A stretch of 64,000 bases of DNA from JAPOXR01 sp964291445 (lineage in GTDB: Bacteria > Pseudomonadota > Alphaproteobacteria > Rhodobacterales > Rhodobacteraceae), in NCBI GenBank assembly GCA_964291445.2, contig OZ219864.1, forward strand, positions 124,001 through 188,000, given 5' to 3'. The notes beneath the pieces were generated by a model. The model did no database searches, was not told where the DNA came from, and worked only from the letters and a program-made list of their open reading frames with translations. Position 1 is the stretch's first letter. The number at the start of each line of letters is the position of its first letter. The position numbers were made by a program, and so were the translations under genes. This document shows, one piece after another, positions 34,800-43,591 of the stretch.

Positions 34800-35294
34800 T
34801 CAGGGCTGGTCCGCTCCTTTCAGTAGTCCCAAGGCGCAGAATGCGATGGCGGCCGGCATGCGCAGCTCCTCTGCCTGCCGGACCCGTTGTGGGGTGAAAT
34901 GGCCCGGCCCGTGCAGCAGGTTCAGGGTGCCGAGCAGGCGACCGGCAATGCCGACCGGCAGGTTGATCACCGATTCGCAGCCCAGCTGCCGGATGGTCTC
35001 GTGGTCGGGGAAGACCTGGCGAATCTCGTCGATGCTGTTGGCGATGAAGGTCTGCCCCCGGTCGAGGACGGCCCGCGTCCACCGGTTGGGGACGATCTCC
35101 TTCCTGCCCATGAGCGGGTAGGCACCGGGCTGGTTCGTGTAGACCCGCTCGGCGGTCATGGTGACCAGATCAACCGTCGTGCAGGAGGTGATGATGGCAC
35201 CGACCTGGCGCTGCACCAGCACGTCAAGCGCGGCGAAGATCCGGTCGGGGTCCCCGGTGGCGGCGATCGACATGAATTCCCGGTGGCCGGTCAT
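34800..35294 (-). CDS. GAF-domain protein
   Basis: 164 residues from ATG 35294, one base after the stop of the M24 peptidase gene. The single domain fits GAF: an N-terminal helix (DRIFAALDVLVQRQVGAIITSC), then RVYTNQPGAYPLMGRKEI, FIANSIDEIRQVFPDHETI, LGCESVINLPVGIAGRLLGTLNLLH. Stand-alone GAF proteins bind small ligands. It is third in the GntR-peptidase-GAF operon, so it may sense a metabolite of that pathway. Confidence 0.8.
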   Translation of the reverse strand: MTGHREFMSIAATGDPDRIFAALDVLVQRQVGAIITSCTTVDLVTMTAERVYTNQPGAYPLMGRKEIVPNRWTRAVLDRGQTFIANSIDEIRQVFPDHETIRQLGCESVINLPVGIAGRLLGTLNLLHGPGHFTPQRVRQAEELRMPAAIAFCALGLLKGADQP

Positions 35295-35295
35295 G

Positions 35296-36399
35296 TCAGC
35301 GGAGGGTCCTGAGCTGCCGGTCAAAGCCGGTCAGCGATGTCGAGCCCGAATCGGTCACCAGCACGTCATCCTCGATGCGCACCCCGATCTCCCCCTCGCG
35401 GTAGAGGCCAGGCTCGATGGTGATGACGGCGCCGGGGATGAGCGACTCGTGGTTGCCGGTCATGATCTGCGGCGGCTCGTGGACATCCAGCCCCAGACCG
35501 TGCCCGGTCTTGTGCACGATCAGCTCGGCAAATGGCGAGTCGCGCAGCACGCCGGTCACCGCATTGTCGAGATCATGTGCGGTCAAGTCGGGGCTGCAGA
35601 CCTGCCGGCCCAGCCGGTTGGCCGCCAGCACCGTCTCGTAGATGGCGGCATGTTCGTCGGTCGCATGGCCGATGAAGAAGGTGCGGGTGATGTCGGCATT
35701 GTAGCCCCCGAGCCTGCCACCGAAATCGATGAGCAGCACGTCGCCCGGCCGCAGCTCGGTATCGCCGGGCGTGCCATGCGGATTTGCCGCCCTGGCACCG
35801 GCCAGCGCGATCGGGCCGAAGGCGATGGCATCCGCCCCGCCCTCCAGCAGCCGGTTGCCGAGCAACTTCTGCACCTCTTTCTCGGTCACCCCTGGCCTGA
35901 CCTCCTCCAGCGTCTCGGCAAGCGCCTGCTCGCTGATGGCGATGGCCTGCCCGAGGGCGGCGATTTCCTCCGCATCCTTGGCCATGCGCAGGGCCGCCAG
36001 CACCCGGTCGCCATCCACGACCGCCTCCGGCACCATGTGACGGCACAGCGCATCATATTCGAACATGCGCATCCGCCCGCCCTCGACGCAGACCGTGATG
36101 TCGCCAAGTGCGGCGGCGGCATCGGCGAAGGCGGTCTCGAAGCCGTCACTGTCCTGCCAGAAGAATGTCGGCGCCCCGGGAAAGCTTCCGGACCATTTCA
36201 GGCGCTCGAGTTCCGGCATGATCGCCAACACATCGCCCGAGCCGGTGACAAACAGGATGGTCGGACGCTCCATGAGATGGAAATCCAGCCCGGTCAGGTA
36301 GTTGAAATTCGGCCCCGGGACGAAGGCGGCGGCGGCGTAGCCGGCGGCAGTCATCAACTCGCCGGCACGCTGCCGGCGCCTGGCATGGAACTCGCTCAC
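35296..36399 (-). CDS. M24 family metallopeptidase (Xaa-Pro dipeptidase/creatinase-like)
   Basis: 367 residues from GTG 36399, with AGGGGAG upstream and only one base after the GntR stop. The N-terminal creatinase-like domain (GPNFNYLTGLDFHLMERPTI) precedes the pita-bread domain with metal ligands in LLIDFGGRLGGYNADITRTF (two Asp), HKTGHGLGLDVHEPP (His), ITIEPGLY (Glu) and GVRIEDDVLVT (Glu). All five dinuclear-metal ligands are present, unlike creatinase which lacks them, so peptidase activity is expected. In this regulon it may cleave an N-carbamoyl or prolyl product released by the hydantoinase proteins; that is inference. Confidence 0.92.
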   Translation of the reverse strand: MSEFHARRRQRAGELMTAAGYAAAAFVPGPNFNYLTGLDFHLMERPTILFVTGSGDVLAIMPELERLKWSGSFPGAPTFFWQDSDGFETAFADAAAALGDITVCVEGGRMRMFEYDALCRHMVPEAVVDGDRVLAALRMAKDAEEIAALGQAIAISEQALAETLEEVRPGVTEKEVQKLLGNRLLEGGADAIAFGPIALAGARAANPHGTPGDTELRPGDVLLIDFGGRLGGYNADITRTFFIGHATDEHAAIYETVLAANRLGRQVCSPDLTAHDLDNAVTGVLRDSPFAELIVHKTGHGLGLDVHEPPQIMTGNHESLIPGAVITIEPGLYREGEIGVRIEDDVLVTDSGSTSLTGFDRQLRTLR

Positions 36400-36400
36400 A

Positions 36401-37132
36401 TCATGACTCCCCTTGTGCGGACAGCGTCCAGATGTCCATGTGGCGGCCGACATGCGGCTGCAGCGAGCGCATGATGATGGCGTGATCGGCCCCGATCATC
36501 CGCGACATGCAGTCATCGCTGCGGTCCCCATCCCCATCCAGTATCGCCTCGGTCAGGCCGACCATGCCCGTTGCCGACTCGCCGAGTTCGGCGCTGCTGG
36601 CATTGCCGAAATAGTGCAGCACCAGCATCCGCACCCCGGCATCGAGAATCTGGTCGAAATACCGGTGCTGGAACATGTTGTTGGCATAAGTGGAAAGCTG
36701 GCGAAGAAAGGCGTGCCGCGCCTTCAGTGCACCCTCCTTGTCACCCAGCGACAGCGTCGCCGAATACCGATCGATATGGGCATGGATCTCACCCGGCCTG
36801 ACCTGCCGGCTCGCCGCCGCCGAGCGGGCCACCGCCCGCGAGAGCAGCAGCAGCGTGTCGAAATAGGCGCCGGCATTGTCCAGCGACAGCGGCGCCACGA
36901 TGGTGGTCCGGTTGGGCAGGAACCGCACGAACCCCTCGCTCGACAGCAGCAGCAATGCCTCCCGCACCGGCGTGCGCGACACGTCGAAGCGCCGGGCCAG
37001 CGCCAACTCGTCCAGGGCCGAGCCCGGCTCGACGCGCAGCCACAGGATGTCCTCGCGAAGGGATTCGTGGACCTGCAATGCACCCCGACGCGCCTTCGGA
37101 AGGCCAATCCTGCTTGCCGGTGACTGAATCAT
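36401..37132 (-). CDS. GntR-family regulator, FCD subfamily
   Basis: 243 residues from ATG 37132. The winged helix lies at about 20-85 (VHESLREDILWLRVEPGSAL, LARRFDVSRTPVREALLLL, EGFVRFLPNRTTIV). The C-terminal helical effector domain has the FCD layout (Asp, His and His positions in IHAHIDRY, RHAFLRQL and DHAIIM). Such proteins repress catabolic genes until a carboxylate-type effector binds. It is divergent from the binding-protein gene, and a palindrome in the shared gap is its likely operator. It is the first gene of the minus-strand operon. Confidence 0.92.
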   Translation of the reverse strand: MIQSPASRIGLPKARRGALQVHESLREDILWLRVEPGSALDELALARRFDVSRTPVREALLLLSSEGFVRFLPNRTTIVAPLSLDNAGAYFDTLLLLSRAVARSAAASRQVRPGEIHAHIDRYSATLSLGDKEGALKARHAFLRQLSTYANNMFQHRYFDQILDAGVRMLVLHYFGNASSAELGESATGMVGLTEAILDGDGDRSDDCMSRMIGADHAIIMRSLQPHVGRHMDIWTLSAQGES

Positions 37133-37219
37133 TGTCAATCCACTGCTTTGAACACCCAAATCCTGCACTCGCTGTTGCGGCAGGAATGTCGATGCATTAT
37201 GTTTGCATAATCGTAATTT

Positions 37220-37230
37220 GTCCAGTGGAC
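37220..37230. promoter_or_regulatory. Candidate GntR operator
   Basis: GTCCAGTGGAC is an 11-base palindrome flanked by a wider inverted pair, TTGTC (37218-37222) and GACAA (37230-37234). It lies 23 bases before the binding-protein ATG and about 90 bases before the gntR start, so one repressor could control both directions. Confidence 0.6.
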
Positions 37231-37253
37231 GACAATGAACAAGGGGGTTTGAG

Positions 37254-38249
37254 ATGACTGTTTTTCCCATGAAAGCACTGCTCGTTGGCGCTGGCCTGGC
37301 CGTGGCGCTGGCACCGATGGCCCATTCCCAGGGCGGGAAGATTGCCTATTTTGCCGCTGCCTCGCAGAACGGGTTCAACCAGGCGACATATGAAGGCGTC
37401 GAGGAAAAGGCGATCGAGCTCGGCTACGAGGCAACGATCTTTGACGGCAAGTTCGATGCTGCACACCAATACAGCCAGATCGAGGACGCCCTCGCCAGCG
37501 GCAATTATGCCGGATTCATCGTGGCCCCGAACGACAATGTCGGCATCGCCGGCGCCTTTGAACAGGTGATTGCTGCCGGCACGCCGATCGCAACCGTCCT
37601 TTTCCCGGTCGGGCCCGACCTGACGACGCTCGAGCCGCAGGTGGAAGGAATCACCACCACCGTTGCCTCGCCGCCGGTTCCCGGTGCCACCCACCAGGCC
37701 AATATCGTCGTCGACGAGTGCATGGAGCGTGATCCCTGCAACGTGGTGATCATCATCGGTGCCAAGATCTTTCCCTTCGACAATCTGCGGCTGGAGACCT
37801 TCCAGAAGGTTCTCGGCGAGCATGACAATATCAAGGTGCTGGCCGTCGGCGAAGGCTGGTATTCACCGGAGACCTCGCTCACCGCCATGACCGACATCCT
37901 GCAGGCCAATTCGGACGTGCACGTGGTGCTGTCGAATGCCGACCAGCATCTGGTCGGCGCCGAGATCGCGCTCGAGGCGGCCGGCTACGACGTGCCGGAG
38001 GTCTACATGTCCGGCGGCGGTGCCGCATCGATCTCCGTCGACGCCATCCGCGAGGGCCGCTGGGATGCAACATTGGCGTATTTTCCCAAGACCATGGGCT
38101 CGCTGGCCATGGAACAGATCGCCAATGCCATCGAGGGCAAACCGGTCACCCAAGTCATCAACATGGACACCGCCGGACCGCTCGAGGCCATGATCGACAA
38201 GGCCGTTCTTGACGCCAACCCGGACTTCATGGGTGAATGGGCGCAATAG
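37254..38249 (+). CDS. Periplasmic substrate-binding protein of a sugar-type ABC importer
   Basis: 331 residues from ATG 37254 (GGGGG seven bases upstream). A signal peptide ends after AHS (about residue 25). The mature protein is a Peripla_BP_4 fold: KIAYFAAASQNGFNQATYEGVEE, then AGFIVAPNDNVGIAG, VVLSNADQHLVGAEIALEAAG and GRWDATLAYFPKTMGSLA. Ribose-type proteins of this class bind sugars, but the neighbours here suggest another small polar molecule. It is the first gene of the rightward operon and is separated from hyuA by strong hairpins that should raise its transcript level. Confidence 0.93.
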   Translation: MTVFPMKALLVGAGLAVALAPMAHSQGGKIAYFAAASQNGFNQATYEGVEEKAIELGYEATIFDGKFDAAHQYSQIEDALASGNYAGFIVAPNDNVGIAGAFEQVIAAGTPIATVLFPVGPDLTTLEPQVEGITTTVASPPVPGATHQANIVVDECMERDPCNVVIIIGAKIFPFDNLRLETFQKVLGEHDNIKVLAVGEGWYSPETSLTAMTDILQANSDVHVVLSNADQHLVGAEIALEAAGYDVPEVYMSGGGAASISVDAIREGRWDATLAYFPKTMGSLAMEQIANAIEGKPVTQVINMDTAGPLEAMIDKAVLDANPDFMGEWAQ

Positions 38250-38300
38250 GCGCGAAGCTGCGCCGAGTGTGAGCCGGCCGGGGCATCCTGCCCCGGCCGG
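38249..38300 (+). other. Two hairpins between binding-protein and hyuA genes
   Basis: GGCGC (38249-38253) pairs with GCGCC (38260-38264). CCGGCCGGGGC (38274-38284) pairs perfectly with GCCCCGGCCGG (38290-38300) across a 5-base loop, an 11-bp GC stem. There is no T tract. Such stems behind a binding-protein gene commonly protect its mRNA 3' end or attenuate the downstream genes. Confidence 0.7.
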
Positions 38301-38323
38301 TTGATGTGAAGGAGGGCGGCCAG

Positions 38324-40354
38324 GTGGGAAGGCATTTCCGGGTCTCCGCCGATATCGGCGGTACCTTTACCGACATCGTCCGGCAGGACAGCGAGACCGG
38401 CGCCTGCAGCGCCCTCAAGCTCCTGTCGACGCCGGATAACCCGGCGCTTGCCGTCATCAACGGCATCAATTCCGCCCTGCCGCCGGGAGCGGCAATCGAT
38501 CTCTTTGTCCATGGCACCACCGTCGGCCTCAATGCCCTGCTCACCCGGCGGGGCGCCAGGGTAGCGCTGCTGACCACGAGGAATTTCCGCGACGTGTGCA
38601 CCATACAGGGTAATGACCGCGGCGAGATCTTCTCCATCAGGTGGAACAAGCCGGAACCGCTGGCCGGTCTCGAGGACACCTTCACCGTGCCCGAGCGGAT
38701 CGCCGCCACCGGCGAGGTGGTGGAGCCGCTATGCACCGATGATCTCGAGCCGCTGGTGGTGGTTGCGAAGGAGCGGGGCTACGAGGCCATCGCCATTTCC
38801 TTCCTGTTTTCCTTCCGCAACCCGGCGCATGAGCTGGCGGCGGCGGCCTTCCTGGCCGAACGCCTGCCCGGAATTGCCATCGGCATGTCGCACCGGATCT
38901 CTCCCGAATGGCGCGAATTCGACCGCACGTCGACCACGGTCATGGACAGCTACCTGGCGCCGGTGGTCCGGGGCTACCTGGAGACGCTGATCGACAACCT
39001 CCAGGACCGCCTGCCGGCAGGACAGAGCCTCTACGTCATGGAGTCGAATGGCGGCATCATGTCGGCCTCGGCCGCCAGTGAAACGCCGTTGCAGACGCTG
39101 CTCTCCGGCCCGGTCGGCGGCACTGTCGGCGGGCGGGCGCTGGCGGAGGCAACTGGCCGGCCGAACCTGATCTGTGTCGACATGGGCGGGACCTCCTTCG
39201 ATGCCAGCCTCATCATTGACGGTCTTCCCTCGACCTCGCACGAGACCCGGCTCGAGGGGATGCCGGTCCAGATGTCGGTGGTCGACATCCATGTCATCGG
39301 CGCCGGCGGCGGGTCGATCGCCTGGGAGGAGGCCGGGGCGGTCAGGGTCGGACCCCGCTCGGCCGGCGCCAATCCGGGGCCGGTCTGCTACGGGCTCGGC
39401 GGCAGCGAGCCGACCGTCTCCGATGCCAACCTCGTTCTCGGCCGGCTGGACGGGGCAAATTTTCCCGGCGAGGACATGGTGCTCGACCGGGAGGCGGCGG
39501 TGTCGGTGCTCGGCGGAATGGGGCAGTCCTTCGGCCTGTCGGCGGAAGCCATGGCCCAGGGTGTCGTCGATATCATCAATGCCAAGATGGCCGATTCGAT
39601 TCGCACCATCACCATCCGCCGCGGCATCGACCCGCGGGATTTCTCGCTGGTCGCCTTTGGCGGTGCCGGCCCGGCCCAGGCGGCGGCGCTGGCCGAGGAG
39701 CTGGAGATCGGCGAGGTGATCGTGCCCACGCATCCGGGTGCGTTCTCGGCCTGGGGAATGCTGCAAACCGATGTGCGACACGACCTCAAGGAGACGCTCT
39801 ACGGATTCTGGGACCTGATCGAGGTGGATGTGCTCGAAGGCGCGTTCTCGGCGCTGGAGGAGAAGGGTCGGCAATACCTGCAGAAGGAGGGAATTGCCGC
39901 CGGCCAGATCGGCCTCGAGCGGGGCATCGACTGCCGCTATTTCGGCCAGGAATACGTGCTGACCATCCCGGTGCCTTCCGGGCCGATCGACATGGAGACG
40001 GTCCGCCGATCCTTCGATGTCGCCTATGACCGGCAATACGGACATTCCAGTCCCAACAATCGCCTGGAAATCGCCAATATCCGGGTCACCGCCCTCGGCC
40101 GGCTCCACCGCCCGGACAGCACGGTCCCGGCGCCGGCGCCAGCGCGCCCGCCCCGGCATCGCCAGGTCCTGTTCGCCGGCAAACCTCACCGGACCGTCAT
40201 CCTGGATCGCAACGGCATCGGCGAGGCCGACATCATCGAGGGCCCGGCCATCATCGAGGAGGATACCGCCACCACCCTGGTTCCCCCCGGCTGGCAGGCG
40301 GTGCAGATCGGCGGACAGCATCTGTCGCTCACCAGGAAGGAGGAGGCTGAATGA
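38324..40354 (+). CDS. hyuA: Hydantoinase/oxoprolinase family protein, HyuA-type subunit
   Basis: 676 residues from GTG 38324, preceded by GGAGGG at seven bases; a GTG at 38306 is less well placed. ADIGGTFTDIV at the start is the ATP-binding signature of the family; HGTTVGLNALL, RISPEWREFDRTSTTVMDSYL, ESNGGIMS, VDMGGTSFDASLI, GAGGGSIAW and VAFGGAGPAQA follow in order. HyuA with HyuB opens cyclic imides or lactams (N-methylhydantoin, hydantoin, 5-oxoproline) using ATP, or in the acetone/acetophenone carboxylase branch carboxylates. Length and motifs fit the hydantoinase branch. The stop overlaps hyuB (ATGA). Confidence 0.92.
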   Translation: MGRHFRVSADIGGTFTDIVRQDSETGACSALKLLSTPDNPALAVINGINSALPPGAAIDLFVHGTTVGLNALLTRRGARVALLTTRNFRDVCTIQGNDRGEIFSIRWNKPEPLAGLEDTFTVPERIAATGEVVEPLCTDDLEPLVVVAKERGYEAIAISFLFSFRNPAHELAAAAFLAERLPGIAIGMSHRISPEWREFDRTSTTVMDSYLAPVVRGYLETLIDNLQDRLPAGQSLYVMESNGGIMSASAASETPLQTLLSGPVGGTVGGRALAEATGRPNLICVDMGGTSFDASLIIDGLPSTSHETRLEGMPVQMSVVDIHVIGAGGGSIAWEEAGAVRVGPRSAGANPGPVCYGLGGSEPTVSDANLVLGRLDGANFPGEDMVLDREAAVSVLGGMGQSFGLSAEAMAQGVVDIINAKMADSIRTITIRRGIDPRDFSLVAFGGAGPAQAAALAEELEIGEVIVPTHPGAFSAWGMLQTDVRHDLKETLYGFWDLIEVDVLEGAFSALEEKGRQYLQKEGIAAGQIGLERGIDCRYFGQEYVLTIPVPSGPIDMETVRRSFDVAYDRQYGHSSPNNRLEIANIRVTALGRLHRPDSTVPAPAPARPPRHRQVLFAGKPHRTVILDRNGIGEADIIEGPAIIEEDTATTLVPPGWQAVQIGGQHLSLTRKEEAE

Positions 40355-42057
40355 CCGGCACCGCAGATCCCATCACCACGGAAGTCGTTCGCAACTTCGT
40401 AATTTCCTGTGCCGAGGACATGAACGCGTCGCTCTGGCGGTCGGCGCATTCGGCGGTGATCTACGAGGGCAAGGACAGCGCGGTGGCGCTGCTGGATGAA
40501 CATGGCAACATGCTGGGACAGTCGACCGGCGTCCCGCTGTTCATCGGCGCCATCGATGCCTGCGTGCATCACGTGAAGGATTATTACGCGGGCGACATCG
40601 CCGAGGGCGACATCTTCATCATGAATGACAGCTACATGCAGGGAACCCACCTGCATGACATCACCGCCGTCGGTCCGATCTTCCACCAGGGAGAGTTGAT
40701 CGGCTTCGGTGCCGCCCGCGCCCACTGGAATGACATCGGCGCCATTGATCCCGGCTCGACCATGGAATCGACCAGCATCTACCAGGAGGGGCTGCGCCTT
40801 GGTCCGACCCGCATCATGCGCCAGGGCAAGCCGATCAGGGAATGGTATGACCATCTGCGGCTCAACACCCGTATGCCGGATGCATCAATCGGCGATCTTG
40901 ATGCGCAGATCTCGGCCATCCGGACCGGCGAGCGGCGGCTGGGGCAATTGCTGGAGCGGGTCGGCGCCGACACCTACCGCGCCTCCTGCCAGGACATCTT
41001 CGAACAGGCCCGCCGCCTCGACCGCGAAGCCATTGCCGCCATCAGCGACGGCAGCTGGTACCGGGAAGGCTATCTCGACAATGACGGTATCGGCTCCGAG
41101 CCGGTGAAGGTGGCGCTGCGGCTGACCATCAGCGGCGAGGCGCTGGAAGTCGACCTGGCCGGGTCATCCGGCCCGGTGCAGGGGTCGGTCAATTGTGGTG
41201 CAACGCAGACCGAATCGCTGTTGCGCCTAGCCTACAAGACCATGATCAGCCCCGACCGCGCCATCACCGGCGGCTCTTTCGAGACGATGACGGTCAAGCT
41301 CCCGGACCAGTGCATGTTCAATGCCAGGGAGCCGGCGGCGTGCGAATGGTATTTCACCGGCCTCGGCCTGCTGGCGGATCTGTTTATTTCCTGCATGTCG
41401 GAGGCGATGCCGGAGCGCTCGACCGCCGCCCATTACGGCGATTCCATGGTGGCTGCCTTCTTTTCGGTCGATCCCAGGCGCGGCCAGTGGATGGCGATCG
41501 AGCCCACCGCCGGAGGCTGGGGCGGGCGCGCCGATGGCGATGGTGAAAGCGCACTGATCAATTTGGTGAATGGCGGCTTCCGCAACATCCCGGCCGAAGT
41601 CTACGAGATGAAGTTTCCGGTCCGGGTCGATGAATTTGCCATCCGCGGCGATTCGGGAGGTGCCGGCCGTCACCGCGGCGGATGCGGCGTCGTGCGCCGC
41701 TACCGCCTGCTTGAGGATTGCTTCGGCGCCCTGTGGTTCGAGCGGTCGAAGACCCCGGCATGGGGGCTGAATGGCGGCGCCGACGGGCAGGGGCCGCAGA
41801 ACCGGGTCATTCTGCCAGACGGATCGGTCGAGACGCCGCTCAAGATGCGGGCCCGCGCCCTGCCAGCCGGCACCATCGTCGAGACCATGACCGGGGGTGG
41901 TGGCGGCAATGGCGACCCGCTGGCGCGGCCCTTCGAGGAGGTGCAGCGTGATGTTCGCCGCGGCCTGGTCAGCGTTGATGCCGCCTGGAAGGCGTATGGC
42001 GTGAAGATCGGATCGGATATGCTGGTCGACGAGGCGGCATCCGAGCCCCGGCGCTGA
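40351..42057 (+). CDS. hyuB: Hydantoinase/oxoprolinase family protein, HyuB-type subunit
   Basis: 568 residues. Family marks are DPITTEVVRNFVISCAEDM, SAVIYEGKDSAVALLDEHGN, GDIFIMNDSYMQGTHLHDIT (metal-binding Asp/His stretch), GAARAHWNDIGAIDPGS, GSVNCGATQTES and GGAGRHRGGCGVVRRYRL. HyuB carries the amide-opening site and works in complex with HyuA. The ATG overlaps hyuA's stop by 4 bases, and the ABC ATPase gene begins 13 bases downstream, so transport and ring opening are made from one transcript. Confidence 0.92.
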   Translation: MTGTADPITTEVVRNFVISCAEDMNASLWRSAHSAVIYEGKDSAVALLDEHGNMLGQSTGVPLFIGAIDACVHHVKDYYAGDIAEGDIFIMNDSYMQGTHLHDITAVGPIFHQGELIGFGAARAHWNDIGAIDPGSTMESTSIYQEGLRLGPTRIMRQGKPIREWYDHLRLNTRMPDASIGDLDAQISAIRTGERRLGQLLERVGADTYRASCQDIFEQARRLDREAIAAISDGSWYREGYLDNDGIGSEPVKVALRLTISGEALEVDLAGSSGPVQGSVNCGATQTESLLRLAYKTMISPDRAITGGSFETMTVKLPDQCMFNAREPAACEWYFTGLGLLADLFISCMSEAMPERSTAAHYGDSMVAAFFSVDPRRGQWMAIEPTAGGWGGRADGDGESALINLVNGGFRNIPAEVYEMKFPVRVDEFAIRGDSGGAGRHRGGCGVVRRYRLLEDCFGALWFERSKTPAWGLNGGADGQGPQNRVILPDGSVETPLKMRARALPAGTIVETMTGGGGGNGDPLARPFEEVQRDVRRGLVSVDAAWKAYGVKIGSDMLVDEAASEPRR

Positions 42058-42070
42058 ACAGGTTCCTGTC

Positions 42071-43591
42071 ATGGATGACGGCGTTGCCATTCACGCGGAG
42101 AATATCGGCGTCTCCTTTGGTGGCGTGTCGGTGCTTCGCAATGTCACGCTCGACATCCTTCCGGGCGAGATACACGGACTGATCGGGGAGAACGGCGCCG
42201 GCAAATCCACGCTGGGCAAGGTCTTCGGCGGTTATTACCAGGCCAGCAGCGGCAGCCTGCGGATCTTCGGCCACACCCCGCCGAGATGGGACCCGCCAAC
42301 CGCCCTGTCCCGGGGGGTTGCCATGATGCACCAGGAATTGCAGCTGGTCCCGGCGCTCACCGTTGCCCAGAACGTCTTCCTCGGGCTCGAACACCAGAGC
42401 TGGGGCGTGCTGCATGGCGCCGAAGCCAGCCGCCTCAGGACCCTGATGGCCAGCAGCGGCTTCGAGCTGGATCCGAACGCGGTGGTGTCCGAACTGTCGA
42501 TCGCCGAGCAGCAGAAGATCGAGATCCTGCGGGCCATGGCCCGGGAGGCCCGGGTCATCGTCATGGACGAGCCGACCTCGTCGCTATCGCGCGACGAGGT
42601 GGAGCAACTGCACGAGTCGATGCAGGCGCTGCGCAACGAGGGTCGCACCGTGATCTATGTGTCGCACTTTCTCGAGGACATCCTGGCCGTGACCGACCGG
42701 ATCACCGCCCTGCGGGATGGCGAACACGTGATGACGGCCGAGACCTCCACGCAGGACCGCCAGAGCCTGGTCTCGGCCATGCTCGGCGGCGGCAAGACCG
42801 AAACCCCCTTCCCCGACCGGGTCCTGCCTTCGGAGCCCAAACCGGTTCTGGAGGTTGACGGTCTCGGCAATGCGTTCGGCGTCAACGATGCCAGCTTCAC
42901 CATCGGCAAGGGCGAGATCGTCGGGCTGATCGGTCTCGTCGGCAGCGGCCGCAGCGAGATTGCCCGGGCCGTGATCGGCGCCGACCCGGCGAGCCGCGGC
43001 GAGGTCCTGCTGAACGGAGACCCCTATACCGACCGGACGGTCGCCCGCTCGGCCAGGATGGGGATGGTGATGGTGCCGGAGGAGAGGCGTCGCCAGGGGC
43101 TGGTGATGACCATGCCGGTACGGGCCAACATGACCTTGCCACATTTGGCCCGCTACTCGACTGCCGGCATCATTGACCAGGCGCAGGAGAAATCCCGCGC
43201 CCGCAAGCTCATCGAGTATTTCGACATCCGGCCGGCGGCGCTCGATGGCGACGTGTCCCGCTTCTCCGGCGGCAACCAGCAAAAGGTGTTGATCGGCAAA
43301 TGGCTGGCCGAGAATCCCGACATCGTGATCTTCGACGAGCCCAGCCGCGGCGTCGATGTCGGCGCCCGCGAACGCATCCACGAATCGATTGCCGAACTGG
43401 CGGCAGACGGCACCTCGGTGCTCTTGATCTCGAGCGAGATCGAGGAGGTGCTGGGCCTTGCCCACCGGGCCTACCTGGTCGACCACGGCTCGATCGTCGA
43501 GGAGATCGATCCGGATCGCAATACCGAGGCAACGATCCTGTCGGCGCTGTTCGCCCACCAGGCGGCAGCGGCAAACGAGATGGTGTCATGA
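42071..43591 (+). CDS. Sugar-type ABC importer ATPase with two nucleotide-binding domains
   Basis: 506 residues. Domain 1: Walker A GENGAGKST, signature-like LSIAEQQKIEIL, Walker B VIVMDEPTSSL. Domain 2: degenerate Walker A GLVGSGRSE, signature FSGGNQQKV, Walker B IVIFDEPSRGVDVGAR. This intact/degenerate pair is the RbsA/XylG/MglA pattern. It powers the permease encoded next, with which it overlaps by 4 bases. Substrate is set by the binding protein further upstream. Confidence 0.95.
   Translation: MDDGVAIHAENIGVSFGGVSVLRNVTLDILPGEIHGLIGENGAGKSTLGKVFGGYYQASSGSLRIFGHTPPRWDPPTALSRGVAMMHQELQLVPALTVAQNVFLGLEHQSWGVLHGAEASRLRTLMASSGFELDPNAVVSELSIAEQQKIEILRAMAREARVIVMDEPTSSLSRDEVEQLHESMQALRNEGRTVIYVSHFLEDILAVTDRITALRDGEHVMTAETSTQDRQSLVSAMLGGGKTETPFPDRVLPSEPKPVLEVDGLGNAFGVNDASFTIGKGEIVGLIGLVGSGRSEIARAVIGADPASRGEVLLNGDPYTDRTVARSARMGMVMVPEERRRQGLVMTMPVRANMTLPHLARYSTAGIIDQAQEKSRARKLIEYFDIRPAALDGDVSRFSGGNQQKVLIGKWLAENPDIVIFDEPSRGVDVGARERIHESIAELAADGTSVLLISSEIEEVLGLAHRAYLVDHGSIVEEIDPDRNTEATILSALFAHQAAAANEMVS

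Noticed and set aside
38729..40321. 530-codon minus-strand frame opposite hyuA
   Set aside because: Shadow of hyuA; composition-driven.
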